Below are positions 1 to 8,165 of a DNA stretch of 48,138 nucleotides, piece after piece. The DNA is from Acidobacteriota bacterium (GTDB lineage: Bacteria > Acidobacteriota > Terriglobia > Terriglobales > Acidobacteriaceae): contig JABCZC010000036.1 in NCBI GenBank assembly GCA_013289875.1, positions 1 to 48,138 on the forward strand, written 5' to 3'. The notes beneath the pieces were generated by a model. That model ran no database searches. It saw only the letters and a program-made list of their open reading frames with translations, and had not been told where the DNA came from. Position 1 is the first letter of the stretch. Each line of letters starts with the position of its first letter. A program made the position numbers and the translations under genes.

Positions 1-1047
1 ATCGTAATTCAACACAATATTGCAACTGACGGTAGCCGCGAGTTGGATACCGCAGGACCCGCTTGAAACGATCGAGTAGCTTGGGTCCCCGGACAGCGTC
101 GGACTCAGCGATAACGTATTCGCCCCGGTGTTGGTGACGACGACAACCGTCTGGGTGAGGGTATGGTTTACTAGGTTGCTGCCAAAATTAAAGGAGGTTC
201 CGCTCAATGAGGCAGTGGTCATCGGCGGGGGCGGCGGAGCAATCGTCAAGGACGAGGAAGCCTTGTGTGTGAGTGTCCCGGAGGTTCCGGTGAGGGCAAT
301 GCTTGCGGTGCCAGCCACAGCCGTGGAAGACGCACTTATGCTGATTTGCATGAGCGAGCTGGGCATAACAGAAAGACTCATCGGGGTCGCCGTAACGCCG
401 GCGGGAAGCGAGCCAAGCGTAACTGCCACAGTTTCGTTGAAGCCATTTACCGGCGAAACTCCGACCGTCAATGTCTGCGCGACACCGCCTGGGACCACCG
501 TGATGCTCGCCGGAGCAACTTCGAGGGAAAAATCAGGAGGCGTCGGCGGGAGCGGCGAAGCAACTGACAGGGACGCGGAAGCGTTCTGTGTGAGTGTCCC
601 GGAGGTTCCGGTGAGGGCGACGCTCGCGGTGCCAGCCACAGCCGCGGAAGAGGCGGTTATGCTGATCTGCATGAGCGAGCCTGGCGTAATCGAAAGAGTC
701 ATCGGCGTTGCGGTAACACCCGCAGGAAGCGAACCGACTGTAACCGCCACGCTTCCATTGAAGCCATTTTCCGGTGAAACTCCAACTGTCAACGTCTGCG
801 CGGCGCCGCCTGGGACCACCGTGATGCTCGCGGGAGCAACTTCGAGGGAAAAATCAGACATGCTTCCGCCGCTACTGCTGCCGCCGCCACCACATCCAAC
901 AAGAGCCGCGGAGGAGGCGAGCGCGGCCCAAAGCAGCACAGAGGATGGTCTTATCGCCAAGCGATTCCCCATCGAAGGATACTCAGGGGCATTGCCTTTC
1001 CTGACAGGGAGACTTGAATCATTCAATTTCGCGCTCTGCTCTTGCAT
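1..1047 (-). CDS. Secreted lipoprotein with two Ig-like repeats and an ASH-type domain (C-terminus beyond window)
   Basis: The frame is open from GTG-ATG-proximal start at 1047 to the left edge, giving 349 codons without a stop, so the C-terminus is missing. AAGGAGG lies just upstream of ATG 1047. Residues 26-52 form a lipoprotein signal (MGNRLAIRPSS, hydrophobic stretch, lipobox LVGC with Cys52), followed by a Gly/Ser linker. Two nearly identical units of 107 residues follow (about 65-171 and 172-274), each beginning DFSLEVAPASITVVPGG and resembling bacterial Ig-like or BACON-like domains. From about 280 the motif GTSFNFGSNLVNHT with TNTGANTLSL resembles an ASH/Hydin-like (choice-of-anchor D) domain. 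The protein is inferred to be outer-membrane or surface anchored with an adhesive or structural role; no enzymatic motif is visible. ATG 26 is a possible alternative start giving a more usual signal peptide, but it lacks a ribosome binding site. Confidence 0.85.
   Translation of the reverse strand, partial: MQEQSAKLNDSSLPVRKGNAPEYPSMGNRLAIRPSSVLLWAALASSAALVGCGGGGSSSGGSMSDFSLEVAPASITVVPGGAAQTLTVGVSPENGFNGSVAVTVGSLPAGVTATPMTLSITPGSLMQISITASSAAVAGTASVALTGTSGTLTQNASASLSVASPLPPTPPDFSLEVAPASITVVPGGVAQTLTVGVSPVNGFNETVAVTLGSLPAGVTATPMSLSVMPSSLMQISISASSTAVAGTASIALTGTSGTLTHKASSSLTIAPPPPPMTTASLSGTSFNFGSNLVNHTLTQTVVVVTNTGANTLSLSPTLSGDPSYSIVSSGSCGIQLAATVSCNIVLNYD
226..855 (-). repeat. Tandem pair of 321-bp repeats inside the lipoprotein gene
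   Basis: The unit starting at 855 and the unit starting at 534 (minus strand) repeat with a period of 321 bases, which is exactly 107 codons. On the plus strand the same phrase GGAGCAACTTCGAGGG occurs at 512 and 833. Long identical blocks separated by mostly silent or conservative changes indicate an internal duplication that kept the reading frame. Confidence 0.85.
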
Positions 1048-1409
1048 CACTCCTCCTTATTGAGCCTTCGGCAAGACCTGGAGCTTTCATCTTGCCTTCG
1101 GTGATTTGCGCCAGCGGATTCCCCGGTCGCCCCCGCGGGAGTGCTTTTTCATTTGCCTTGCGTTTTATGCGATCTGAGCGGCTATGGCGGGCCAAAAAGA
1201 CCGTAGCTGGGCACGATAACCAGAAATCTCAGCATTTTCAAGAGATCTTTTCAGCATGCTTCCAAACAGGTGCCGCGGAGGACATCTCTCGCCAACAGCA
1301 GCAGGAGCGCCGATGATCAGTAGCGGCTATCCTTCAGCACGCGAGCACCACCCCCGGAAAATTTACCTTGCGAGAAGCATTGAAGGGTAGCTGACAAGGC
1401 CGTCTCAGC
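1048..1409. other. Intergenic region upstream of the lipoprotein gene
   Basis: This stretch of about 360 bases lies between the start of the leftward lipoprotein gene and the stop of the leftward glycosyltransferase gene. It should hold the lipoprotein promoter. I see no convincing gene; short open frames here have no ribosome binding site and no recognisable protein. A CCCGCGGG palindrome near 1133 is not followed by a T run, so I do not call a terminator. Confidence 0.5.
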
Positions 1410-2486
1410 TCATTGACTTCGCTGAAAGAGCTCCAGGAAGGTGTTGGCAGTAGATTTCCAGGAGAACTTTGCGGCCTGTGCGTAGCCTTTGGCAATAAGT
1501 TCGTCGCGCAAATCCTTCTCATGAAGGACACGGTAGATTGCATTCGCCATGTCGACAATATCAGCCGGATTCACGAAGATACTGGCGTCTCCGCAAATTT
1601 CTCGAAGGCTGCCGGCTGTAGAACATATCGTCGGACATCCACACGCCATCGCTTCCAGAGGCGGCCAGCCAAATCCTTCGCTGAATGAGGGAAAGACAAA
1701 CACCTCCGCGATTTGGTAAAGCGCAGCCAGTGCGTCATCTGACAGGTCCGTCAGCTGTACGACCCTGTCGCCTACATTCAGCTCACGGATAACAGCCAAT
1801 GTCTCCGGTGTCAGACTGCCGACATGGACCAGGATCAAATCCGGACCAACGAGTTGTGCAAATGCCCGAATCAGGCCAGCCGTATTCTTGTACCAAAGGT
1901 CATTTCCAATGTGTAGAATCACCCGTCTTTGCCCTAATCGATAGGAAAGCCGTACACGCTCGCGCAACTCTGATGGAACAACCCTCCTCCAATGATCCTC
2001 AAGACCATTGTGCACAGGAATGATTTTCTCCTCGGGGAGAAACGGGCAGAACCTGAGCAACTCAGCCTTGGTGTTGCGTGAGACCGTTACTATGAATTTC
2101 GCCTGCCTCAGAAAACCCAATGCCCAGCGGTAGCGAAGATAGTAAAACCGATACTGTGCGGTATGCGGACCAACGTATGTCAGCCCATGCATGTCGTGAC
2201 AAACACAAATCGTGTTTCTTCCCGGCAGCGTCTTGAGTAGATACGCGTACGCTTCAGTAATCACTACATTGAAATCGCCTTGCTGACCGGCTGCAAAGCG
2301 GGGATAGCCCCAAAAACGGTCTATTTGTTTGCGTATTAATCCCTTGAAAGTTGGATATTGAACCAACTTTGCCTCCACCGTGGGCGGAAAGCCGCGAATG
2401 AGTTCCCGCGCGTACCGGTCAATGCTGTAGGTATGATCCGTGGGACCGAAAACGCTGATTTTGATTTTTCCCTCAGCACTGTCCAT
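1410..2486 (-). CDS. GT4-family glycosyltransferase
   Basis: The protein of 358 residues has the two-domain GT-B layout of group 1 (GT4) glycosyltransferases. The C-terminal donor-binding half carries HIGNDLWYKN (about 192-201) and the EX7E-type motif E270-GFGWPPL-E278 followed by AMACGCPTI and GSLREICGDA. Family members transfer a sugar from a nucleotide-sugar donor in the cytoplasm during polysaccharide or lipid-linked glycan assembly; the sugar cannot be told from sequence. No signal peptide or membrane helix is apparent. It is divergent from the deacetylase and formyltransferase pair, with a 204-base shared upstream region. The ATG at 2486 lacks a clear ribosome binding site, so the exact start is uncertain. 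Confidence 0.85.
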   Translation of the reverse strand: MDSAEGKIKISVFGPTDHTYSIDRYARELIRGFPPTVEAKLVQYPTFKGLIRKQIDRFWGYPRFAAGQQGDFNVVITEAYAYLLKTLPGRNTICVCHDMHGLTYVGPHTAQYRFYYLRYRWALGFLRQAKFIVTVSRNTKAELLRFCPFLPEEKIIPVHNGLEDHWRRVVPSELRERVRLSYRLGQRRVILHIGNDLWYKNTAGLIRAFAQLVGPDLILVHVGSLTPETLAVIRELNVGDRVVQLTDLSDDALAALYQIAEVFVFPSFSEGFGWPPLEAMACGCPTICSTAGSLREICGDASIFVNPADIVDMANAIYRVLHEKDLRDELIAKGYAQAAKFSWKSTANTFLELFQRSQ

Positions 2487-2690
2487 AGTGGGAATCCGGA
2501 CTTGCCGACTCTGGCATGGTCACAACCATCGGGTCGTATCGCGGGTACGATTATTCTCACGCAAATTCAATTGCCCGTTTCCAGGTGCCTACCCTACTAA
2601 GAAAAACACCTGTTGGCAAGCGATCTGGGGCCTGTCGGGCAAGGTTGTGCTCACTGATAGAATCGCAGCGGTCATTCGGGGTCTAGCCCA

Positions 2691-3734
2691 ATGCACAGGT
2701 GTAATCTGGTATCGCGTAATCCACGCACGACGGACGATAGCGATTTGCAAAATCCAGGCGGATTCGTAATCAGTCTCGACTTCGAACTGCACTGGGGCAT
2801 CCGCGACCATTGCTCAGTAAACCGGTATCGCGAGAACCTGTTGGGCGTTCGCAAGGCTGTTCCTGCCATGCTGCAATTGTTCGAGCAATACGGAATTCAC
2901 GCAACCTGGGCTACGGTCGGTTTTTTGTTCTTCACGAATATCGATGATCTGAAAGCCGCAATACCCAGTGAGTTGCCGCAATACCACCAGCCCCGCCTTG
3001 ATCCCTACGCGGCGCTCGCCGAAGTGGGCCGAAACGAAGATGAAGACCCCTTTCATTTTGCGCCGACCCTGATTCGAAAGATTCTTGCGTCTGAAGGGCA
3101 GGAAGTCGCTACGCACACGCTGTCTCACTTCTATGCGTTGGCGCCCGGGCCCACAATGGAATCCTTTCAGGCAGATATTAGAGGCGCAAAGTTCGCCGCC
3201 AGCCAATTCGATGTCGTGCTCAAGAGCATCGTATTCCCTCGCAACCAGATGTCGCGGCAGCATATTCGAATTTGCGCTGAGGAGGGGCTGATTGCCTATC
3301 GCAGTACTGAAGCAGACCCTTTGACCCAAACGGGAAGCGGCGCAATCGGTAGAGCCCGACGGCTGGCAGATGCCTATCTCGAAATCGGCGGAGATGGATG
3401 CGTAACGCCTTCCCTGGATACGGAATACAACATCGTCAAAGTCTCACAGTCGCGGTTTCTCCGTCCCTGGAACGCGACGTTCAAAGCGTTCGAGGCAATG
3501 CGCATCAGACGGATTTGCGAATCCATGAGCGAAGCCGCCAGAAGCGGCAAGACATTTCATCTCTGGTGGCATCCGCACAATTTCGGATCGCATCTCGATG
3601 AGAACATGAAAGTCTTGACCCGCATCGTGGAACACTTTGCGCATTTGAAGCGTGACCTTGGCTGGAGGTCTTTGACCATGGCCGAGGTAGCGGAAAACCT
3701 ATTGAGCGTGAGGCGTCCAGATTGCCTGGCTTAG
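2691..3734 (+). CDS. Polysaccharide deacetylase (NodB-like)
   Basis: The protein of 347 residues begins its catalytic fold with SLDFELHWG (D30, E32), which matches the first NodB-homology motif. HTLSHFY (H142, H146) is the HxxxH metal-binding motif. Further conserved parts are FPRNQMS near 182 and the C-terminal LWWHPHNFGSH. The family removes acetyl groups from N-acetylated sugars, or acts as carbohydrate esterase 4, using a divalent metal. No signal peptide is seen, so it may act in the cytoplasm on a lipid-linked or nucleotide-linked intermediate (inference). Its stop overlaps the start of the following formyltransferase gene, indicating co-translation. The first ATG has a weak ribosome binding site, and the roughly 24 residues before the fold may not all be translated. 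Confidence 0.85.
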   Translation: MHRCNLVSRNPRTTDDSDLQNPGGFVISLDFELHWGIRDHCSVNRYRENLLGVRKAVPAMLQLFEQYGIHATWATVGFLFFTNIDDLKAAIPSELPQYHQPRLDPYAALAEVGRNEDEDPFHFAPTLIRKILASEGQEVATHTLSHFYALAPGPTMESFQADIRGAKFAASQFDVVLKSIVFPRNQMSRQHIRICAEEGLIAYRSTEADPLTQTGSGAIGRARRLADAYLEIGGDGCVTPSLDTEYNIVKVSQSRFLRPWNATFKAFEAMRIRRICESMSEAARSGKTFHLWWHPHNFGSHLDENMKVLTRIVEHFAHLKRDLGWRSLTMAEVAENLLSVRRPDCLA

Positions 3735-4489
3735 TGCTGCTTATCGACCACAGCGCCCTTTCCCGAGTCGTCTATCACGCACTTGCTCAAGAGTTCAGTA
3801 TCGAAGCGGTTGTCCGTGAAAACCAGGTCGCCAGGTCGACTTTTCTCAAACGGCGGCTGAAGAGACTGGGCTGGCGCACCCTACTGGGACAGATCGTATT
3901 TGCAAAGTGTATTGTCCCATTGCTCAGACGGGAGACGGCGGGACGCAGAGCGGACATCTTACGGGAATATGGTATGAATGAGGCGCCCATACGAGCAAAA
4001 TGCGTGGTCGACGTTCCATCGGTCAACGATACTCGTACGGTAACGCTCTTGAAGGAGTTGGCCCCGCGGGTCGTCGTCGTAAATGGAACGAGTATCTTAG
4101 AGGAGAAAGTACTGAACGCAACCAGCGCCCTGTTTTTGAACACCCATGTCGGTATCACCCCACTCTACCGAGGAGTCCATGGCGGTTATTGGGCCCTTGT
4201 TGCGGGCGATCTGGAGCACTGCGGAGTAACGGTTCACAAAATTGATCGGGGAATCGATACTGGAGCCATCGCGGCGCAGGCTTTGATTAAGCCTACAACG
4301 AGGGATAATTTTTCTACCTATCCTCTCCTGCAGATTGCCAATGCCATTCCACTGCTCAAGCAAGCAGTCCGTGATGCGCTCAATGGCAAGCTGGAAACGC
4401 TACCTGCGCCCATGGGGCAATCGCAGTTATGGTCCCACCCGACTGCCTACCAATATCTAAAAAATAGGATTGTACTTGGCATCCGATAA
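3722..4489 (+). CDS. Formyltransferase-fold protein (sugar N-formyltransferase candidate)
   Basis: About 255 residues with the 10-formyltetrahydrofolate-dependent formyltransferase core: N140-T-H142-VGITPLYRGVHGGYWAL and DRGIDTG with D179. These reproduce the Asn-His-Asp catalytic triad of the methionyl-tRNA and ArnA formyltransferase family. The RGVHGGYWAL segment is closer to ArnA-like and sugar N-formyltransferases than to Fmt, and the tRNA-binding C-terminal domain of Fmt is absent. It overlaps the deacetylase gene. The longest frame starts at TTG 3722, which overlaps by 13 bases; a GTG at 3734 sharing one base with the stop (TAGTG) is an alternative. A glycan N-formylation role is inferred from context. 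The gene converges with the next leftward gene at a 30-base gap. Confidence 0.75.
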   Translation: MPGLVLLIDHSALSRVVYHALAQEFSIEAVVRENQVARSTFLKRRLKRLGWRTLLGQIVFAKCIVPLLRRETAGRRADILREYGMNEAPIRAKCVVDVPSVNDTRTVTLLKELAPRVVVVNGTSILEEKVLNATSALFLNTHVGITPLYRGVHGGYWALVAGDLEHCGVTVHKIDRGIDTGAIAAQALIKPTTRDNFSTYPLLQIANAIPLLKQAVRDALNGKLETLPAPMGQSQLWSHPTAYQYLKNRIVLGIR

Positions 4490-4519
4490 GAAGCAAGACC
4501 GAGCATAACCGCTAATGGT

Positions 4520-6289
4520 TTAATGCTTCGCCGGAAAAAAATGGATATACCCCGGGGTTCCATCGATCCTTTTCCACGGGGCAGGGACCATAGAGGGCAC
4601 CGAGCCTTCCGCGGAAGGATTTGTGCCAGCGATAACTGCCCTGGCTCCGGTTCGTTCTAGAATTCCCAGTGCCTTTTGTTGAACCTCTGATCCGGACTCC
4701 CAAAATTCGAGCGCAGGATGGCCCGGACGGGATGCGCTGCTTGCAGGTATTTCGGCTATGATCTGCAGCCGGGCAAGGTGTGCCCAGTATGCGCCCGTGC
4801 CATCGCCAATGAGCGCCACGTGATCGCCGGGATGCAGACCGCTGTTAAGCAGGCTGATGGCAATCGAGGCCGCCTCGGAACTCCTCCCGTCCGCGTGGTC
4901 GCTTCCAATTGCCTCTCTGCTCGTCTGTAATATCAACGCCGCCCCGGTCGTGATGAGCGCTGCAGCACCAATGCACAACACTGCTCGGCGTGTGCCATGA
5001 TCCGGAGGCAGCGAGCAAGCAGAGATTCCGCCTGCAAATAGCAAAATCAGCCAACCGCCCAGAAAGCGCGGCTCAACATGGACCAGGGCGAACATTGCCT
5101 GCGCGAGCGCTCCAGGCACCCAGATAAACCAGAGCGGCCAAAGCCTTTGCACCCATCGTCTGGGATAACCCCTACATAACAAGGCCAGAATAATCAGGAC
5201 ACAAACCAGCTCCGCCCCCGACTCCATGATGATTTGAAATTCAAGAGCGAGATTGCGGACGAGAACAACGGCCTGGCGCTTCAAAACGAAATGCGGCGCA
5301 ATCCCCGCATTCCAGTAAGTTGGATCAAACCAAGGCGGATATGTCCCCATATTGTCGGCCGCAAACTCGTAGATCTCAGGGAAGTCATTCAGCTTGTGAG
5401 TGGGATGGGTCGCAATCCCCGAGCCCGGGGGACCTCCTTGCCAGTGACGGTAGGCCTGAACACCGTCTATGAAGAAAGCTTCATTTACTCGAGCTGAATC
5501 CCCAAAGGTCAGGCGACCTTTCGCCAGGGAGAGCGCAGTGACAAATGGAGCACAGACCACAAGGAACGTGACCACGGCTGTCCCAGCCAAGAGAATCGAT
5601 CGCAGCGATACCGGCCGCCAAAAGTAGGCGCACACGATGAAGGCGATCCCCATGGGAAAGAAAGGTGCCTTGACATAGTAAGCGAGCGCCAATACGCAAC
5701 CGAACAGCACCGACCGGCTGAAACTCGGAAGCCGCCTGAGACGAAGCGCACTCCATCCGGCCAGACAGCAGAAACCCGAAACCAGTAGATCCGGCCCCAC
5801 CAGGCCTACGGTGATGACATTCAGAATTGCAATGCCGTACACCGCATATCCAAGCGCCCAGAATGCGTCTTCGGGTATCTCCAAATCATCAACTCCGGCA
5901 AGCTTCCGGTGCCACGCCAGGACCTCATTCCAGAACATCTGGAAGGCTGCCAGGGTTCCGGTGAAGATCAACAGGTTGACCAGATGAACGAGGGGAAATT
6001 CCCAAGAAGCCCGCGGGCGAAATGCCCAAAAGAAAAGTGAAACGATCACGGGGTAACCCGGTGACCAATACGCATGGATTGCCGTACCCGGATGTCCCTC
6101 GGCAATTGCCCGGGCGATGTCCAGATAAGACATGGAATCCGGTACCAACTCATTGCGCGTGAACCACGCCCTCGCGGCGGCAATCGCAATGAGCGCAACC
6201 CAGCACCCGATCTGAATTCGCCGGACACCGGCGTTCGCAATCGAGTTCGGCTCGGCATCTGCCGATGGCAGTTTCACTTCAGTAGTCAT
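4520..6289 (-). CDS. GT39-like integral-membrane glycosyltransferase, paralog 1 of 3
   Basis: The protein of 589 residues has many hydrophobic helices. Its first loop, ELVPDSMSYLDIARA, precedes the conserved AYWSPGYP, as in the ArnT/PMT (GT-C) superfamily, where an acidic residue of the first external loop is catalytic. Such enzymes move a sugar from a polyprenyl-phosphate donor to an acceptor on the outer face of the cytoplasmic membrane. A second conserved loop reads HWQGGPPGSG, then HPTHKLNDFPEIYEF and TYPPWFDPTYW. The C-terminal soluble part ends IDGTPGYIHFFPAKH. I place the start at ATG 6289 because GGAGG lies 5 bases upstream and the sequence then aligns with its two paralogs. An upstream ATG at 6391 would overlap the preceding gene. 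In this copy the GGDS of the paralogs is VPDS. Confidence 0.8.
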   Translation of the reverse strand: MTTEVKLPSADAEPNSIANAGVRRIQIGCWVALIAIAAARAWFTRNELVPDSMSYLDIARAIAEGHPGTAIHAYWSPGYPVIVSLFFWAFRPRASWEFPLVHLVNLLIFTGTLAAFQMFWNEVLAWHRKLAGVDDLEIPEDAFWALGYAVYGIAILNVITVGLVGPDLLVSGFCCLAGWSALRLRRLPSFSRSVLFGCVLALAYYVKAPFFPMGIAFIVCAYFWRPVSLRSILLAGTAVVTFLVVCAPFVTALSLAKGRLTFGDSARVNEAFFIDGVQAYRHWQGGPPGSGIATHPTHKLNDFPEIYEFAADNMGTYPPWFDPTYWNAGIAPHFVLKRQAVVLVRNLALEFQIIMESGAELVCVLIILALLCRGYPRRWVQRLWPLWFIWVPGALAQAMFALVHVEPRFLGGWLILLFAGGISACSLPPDHGTRRAVLCIGAAALITTGAALILQTSREAIGSDHADGRSSEAASIAISLLNSGLHPGDHVALIGDGTGAYWAHLARLQIIAEIPASSASRPGHPALEFWESGSEVQQKALGILERTGARAVIAGTNPSAEGSVPSMVPAPWKRIDGTPGYIHFFPAKH

Positions 6290-6294
6290 CCAGA

Positions 6295-6299
6295 CCTCC
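6295..6299 (-). promoter_or_regulatory. Ribosome binding site fixing the start of paralog 1
   Basis: GGAGG on the minus strand sits 5 bases before ATG 6289. It supports this start over the upstream ATG at 6391, which lies inside the preceding gene. Confidence 0.7.
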
Positions 6300-6333
6300 G
6301 GCGGATTCCGTTGCTTCCAGCTGAGCTGCCGCG

Positions 6334-8118
6334 CTACGGCCTTGCTGGAAAGAAATAGACGTATGCACCGGTTCCGTCGATCTTTTTCCACGGTGGAGGA
6401 ACAACAAGTGGCACCCCGCCTCGAAGCGAGCTTTCAACCGAATGCTGCATCGCGCCTGCGATTACTGCTCTTGCTCCGGTTCGTTCGAGGATCGCCAGCG
6501 CCTCTTGCTGTAACTCCGGTCCCGACTCCCAAAAATCCATAGCCGGGTGAACCGGCAATCTGGGAATACTTGCGGGTATCTCAGCGATGAGATGCAGTCG
6601 AGCGAGATGCGCCCAGTATGCCTCACTACCGTCTCCGATAAATGCTATGGGATCGCCGGGGTGCAGACCGTTACCGAGCAAGAAAACCGCGAGAGAAACA
6701 TCCCGGGGACTTCTACCCGCTGCCGCATGATTTGCCCCGGTAGCCTCCGTAGTGGCCTGCAATATCAGAGCCGCCCCAACGGTGATTAGGGCTGCTGCGC
6801 CAGCGCACGAAACCGTCAGACGCGAGCCGATATCTGTCGGCAGAGAGCAGGCGCAGACTGCACCCGCAAAAAGCAGAAGCAGCCAGCCACCTACAAAGCG
6901 CGCCTCGACGTGGACAAGAGCAAACATTGCCATCGCCGTCGCTCCGGGCACCCAGATAAACCAAAGCTGCCAAAGCCCTTCCGCCCATTGATTGCGATGA
7001 CCACATATCAAGACGAGAACAATTAGAATGCAAACCAGCTCCGCTCCTGACTCCAGGATGAATTGAAACTCGAGAGCGAGATTGAGGACCAGTACGATCA
7101 TCTGTCGCTTTAAGTTTAGGTGGGGAGTAATGCCTTCATCCCAGTAAGTTGGATCAAACCATTCGGGATACGTGCCCATGTTGTCCGCGGCAAATTCGTA
7201 AATCTCGGGAAAATCATTCAGCTTGTGCGTGGGATGAACCGGCGTTCCTGACCCCGGTGGCCCTCCTTGCCAATGAAGGTATTGAACGCCATCAATAAAG
7301 ACAGCCCAGTTGAAACGAGCCGTGTCTCCGAAGGTGAGGCGACCCTTCGCCAGAGACAGAGCCGTGATTAAGGGGGCGCATCCCAACAGGAATGTAATGA
7401 ATGCAGTCCCAGCCAGGAGAATCGTCCGCCGCGATACCGGTCGCCACGAGCAGGCGCAAATGATAAAGACAATCCCGATGGGGAAGAAGGGCGCCTTGGC
7501 ATAGTATGCGAGAGCCAGCACGGCGCCGAGCAAGACACAAAGGCTAAGACTCATGTCGCGCCTGAGGCACAGTGTGCACCATCCAGCGAGACAGCAGAAA
7601 GCCGAAAGCAGTAAGTCTGCCCCGACCAAACTGACTTTTATGACAGAAAGGATCGCAATGCCAAATGCTGCATAACCAAGGGCCCAGAATGCGCTCTCGG
7701 GTATCGCGGCACCACGAACCCTCGCAAATTTTCTGTGCCACTGCAGCGTCTCGCTCCAGAACAGCTGAAAGGATGCGAGCGTTCCGATAAAGATCAGCAC
7801 ATGGACGAGATGGACAAGGGGGAACTCCCAGTAGGCGTTGGGATGAAATGCCCAGAAGAAAAGAGAAATGAGTGCTGGGTAACCCGGCGACCAATACGGA
7901 TTCGTCACCGCGCCCAGATGCCCCGCGGCAAATGCCCTGGCAATGTCCAGATAGGAAATGGAATCCCCGCCCATCAATTCGTAGCGAGTGAACCAAGCCC
8001 TTACGAGCGCAATCGCAATGAACCCTATCCAGCAACCGATCTGAAGTTTCCGGACATCGGCATTCTCAATCCAGTTCCGGTGAGTATCTGCCGATGGAGT
8101 TTCCAGTTCAGTCGTCAA
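6334..8118 (-). CDS. GT39-like integral-membrane glycosyltransferase, paralog 2 of 3
   Basis: About 594 residues, collinear with the neighbouring paralogs over the whole length. It has the N-terminal helix, the loop YELMGGDSISYLDIARA, PYWSPGYP, the loop HWQGGPPGSG with HPTHKLNDFPEIYEFAADN, and the ending IDGTGAYVYFFPARP. A role as polyprenyl-phosphate-sugar-dependent GT-C transferase is inferred from family resemblance. Two TTG codons stand in tandem at 8121 and 8118. AGGAGG at 8124-8129 is 5 bases from the second and only 2 from the first, so I choose 8118, which also makes the start align with paralog 1. Relative to the others this copy has a few extra residues near the C-terminus (ESSLRGGVPLVV). 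It is 44 bases upstream of paralog 1 in the same direction. Confidence 0.8.
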   Translation of the reverse strand: MTTELETPSADTHRNWIENADVRKLQIGCWIGFIAIALVRAWFTRYELMGGDSISYLDIARAFAAGHLGAVTNPYWSPGYPALISLFFWAFHPNAYWEFPLVHLVHVLIFIGTLASFQLFWSETLQWHRKFARVRGAAIPESAFWALGYAAFGIAILSVIKVSLVGADLLLSAFCCLAGWCTLCLRRDMSLSLCVLLGAVLALAYYAKAPFFPIGIVFIICACSWRPVSRRTILLAGTAFITFLLGCAPLITALSLAKGRLTFGDTARFNWAVFIDGVQYLHWQGGPPGSGTPVHPTHKLNDFPEIYEFAADNMGTYPEWFDPTYWDEGITPHLNLKRQMIVLVLNLALEFQFILESGAELVCILIVLVLICGHRNQWAEGLWQLWFIWVPGATAMAMFALVHVEARFVGGWLLLLFAGAVCACSLPTDIGSRLTVSCAGAAALITVGAALILQATTEATGANHAAAGRSPRDVSLAVFLLGNGLHPGDPIAFIGDGSEAYWAHLARLHLIAEIPASIPRLPVHPAMDFWESGPELQQEALAILERTGARAVIAGAMQHSVESSLRGGVPLVVPPPWKKIDGTGAYVYFFPARP

Positions 8119-8123
8119 CAATG

Positions 8124-8129
8124 CCTCCT
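8124..8129 (-). promoter_or_regulatory. Ribosome binding site for a TTG start
   Basis: AGGAGG on the minus strand precedes two consecutive TTG codons; its spacing favours the second (8118) as the initiator of paralog 2. No ATG is available nearby in frame. Confidence 0.65.
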
Positions 8130-8165
8130 GCCGCGCCCTCTACCTATTCCAACTGAGTCGTCGGC

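Noticed and set aside
128..1063. Rightward open frame of 311 codons at the left edge
   Set aside because: It is antisense to the lipoprotein gene, whose minus-strand frame has a signal peptide, repeated domains and a good ribosome binding site. The repeats explain why the antisense frame is also open.
6290..6391. N-terminal extension of GT39-like paralog 1 to ATG 6391
   Set aside because: It overlaps the preceding gene, has no equivalent in the paralogs, and a good ribosome binding site exists at ATG 6289.
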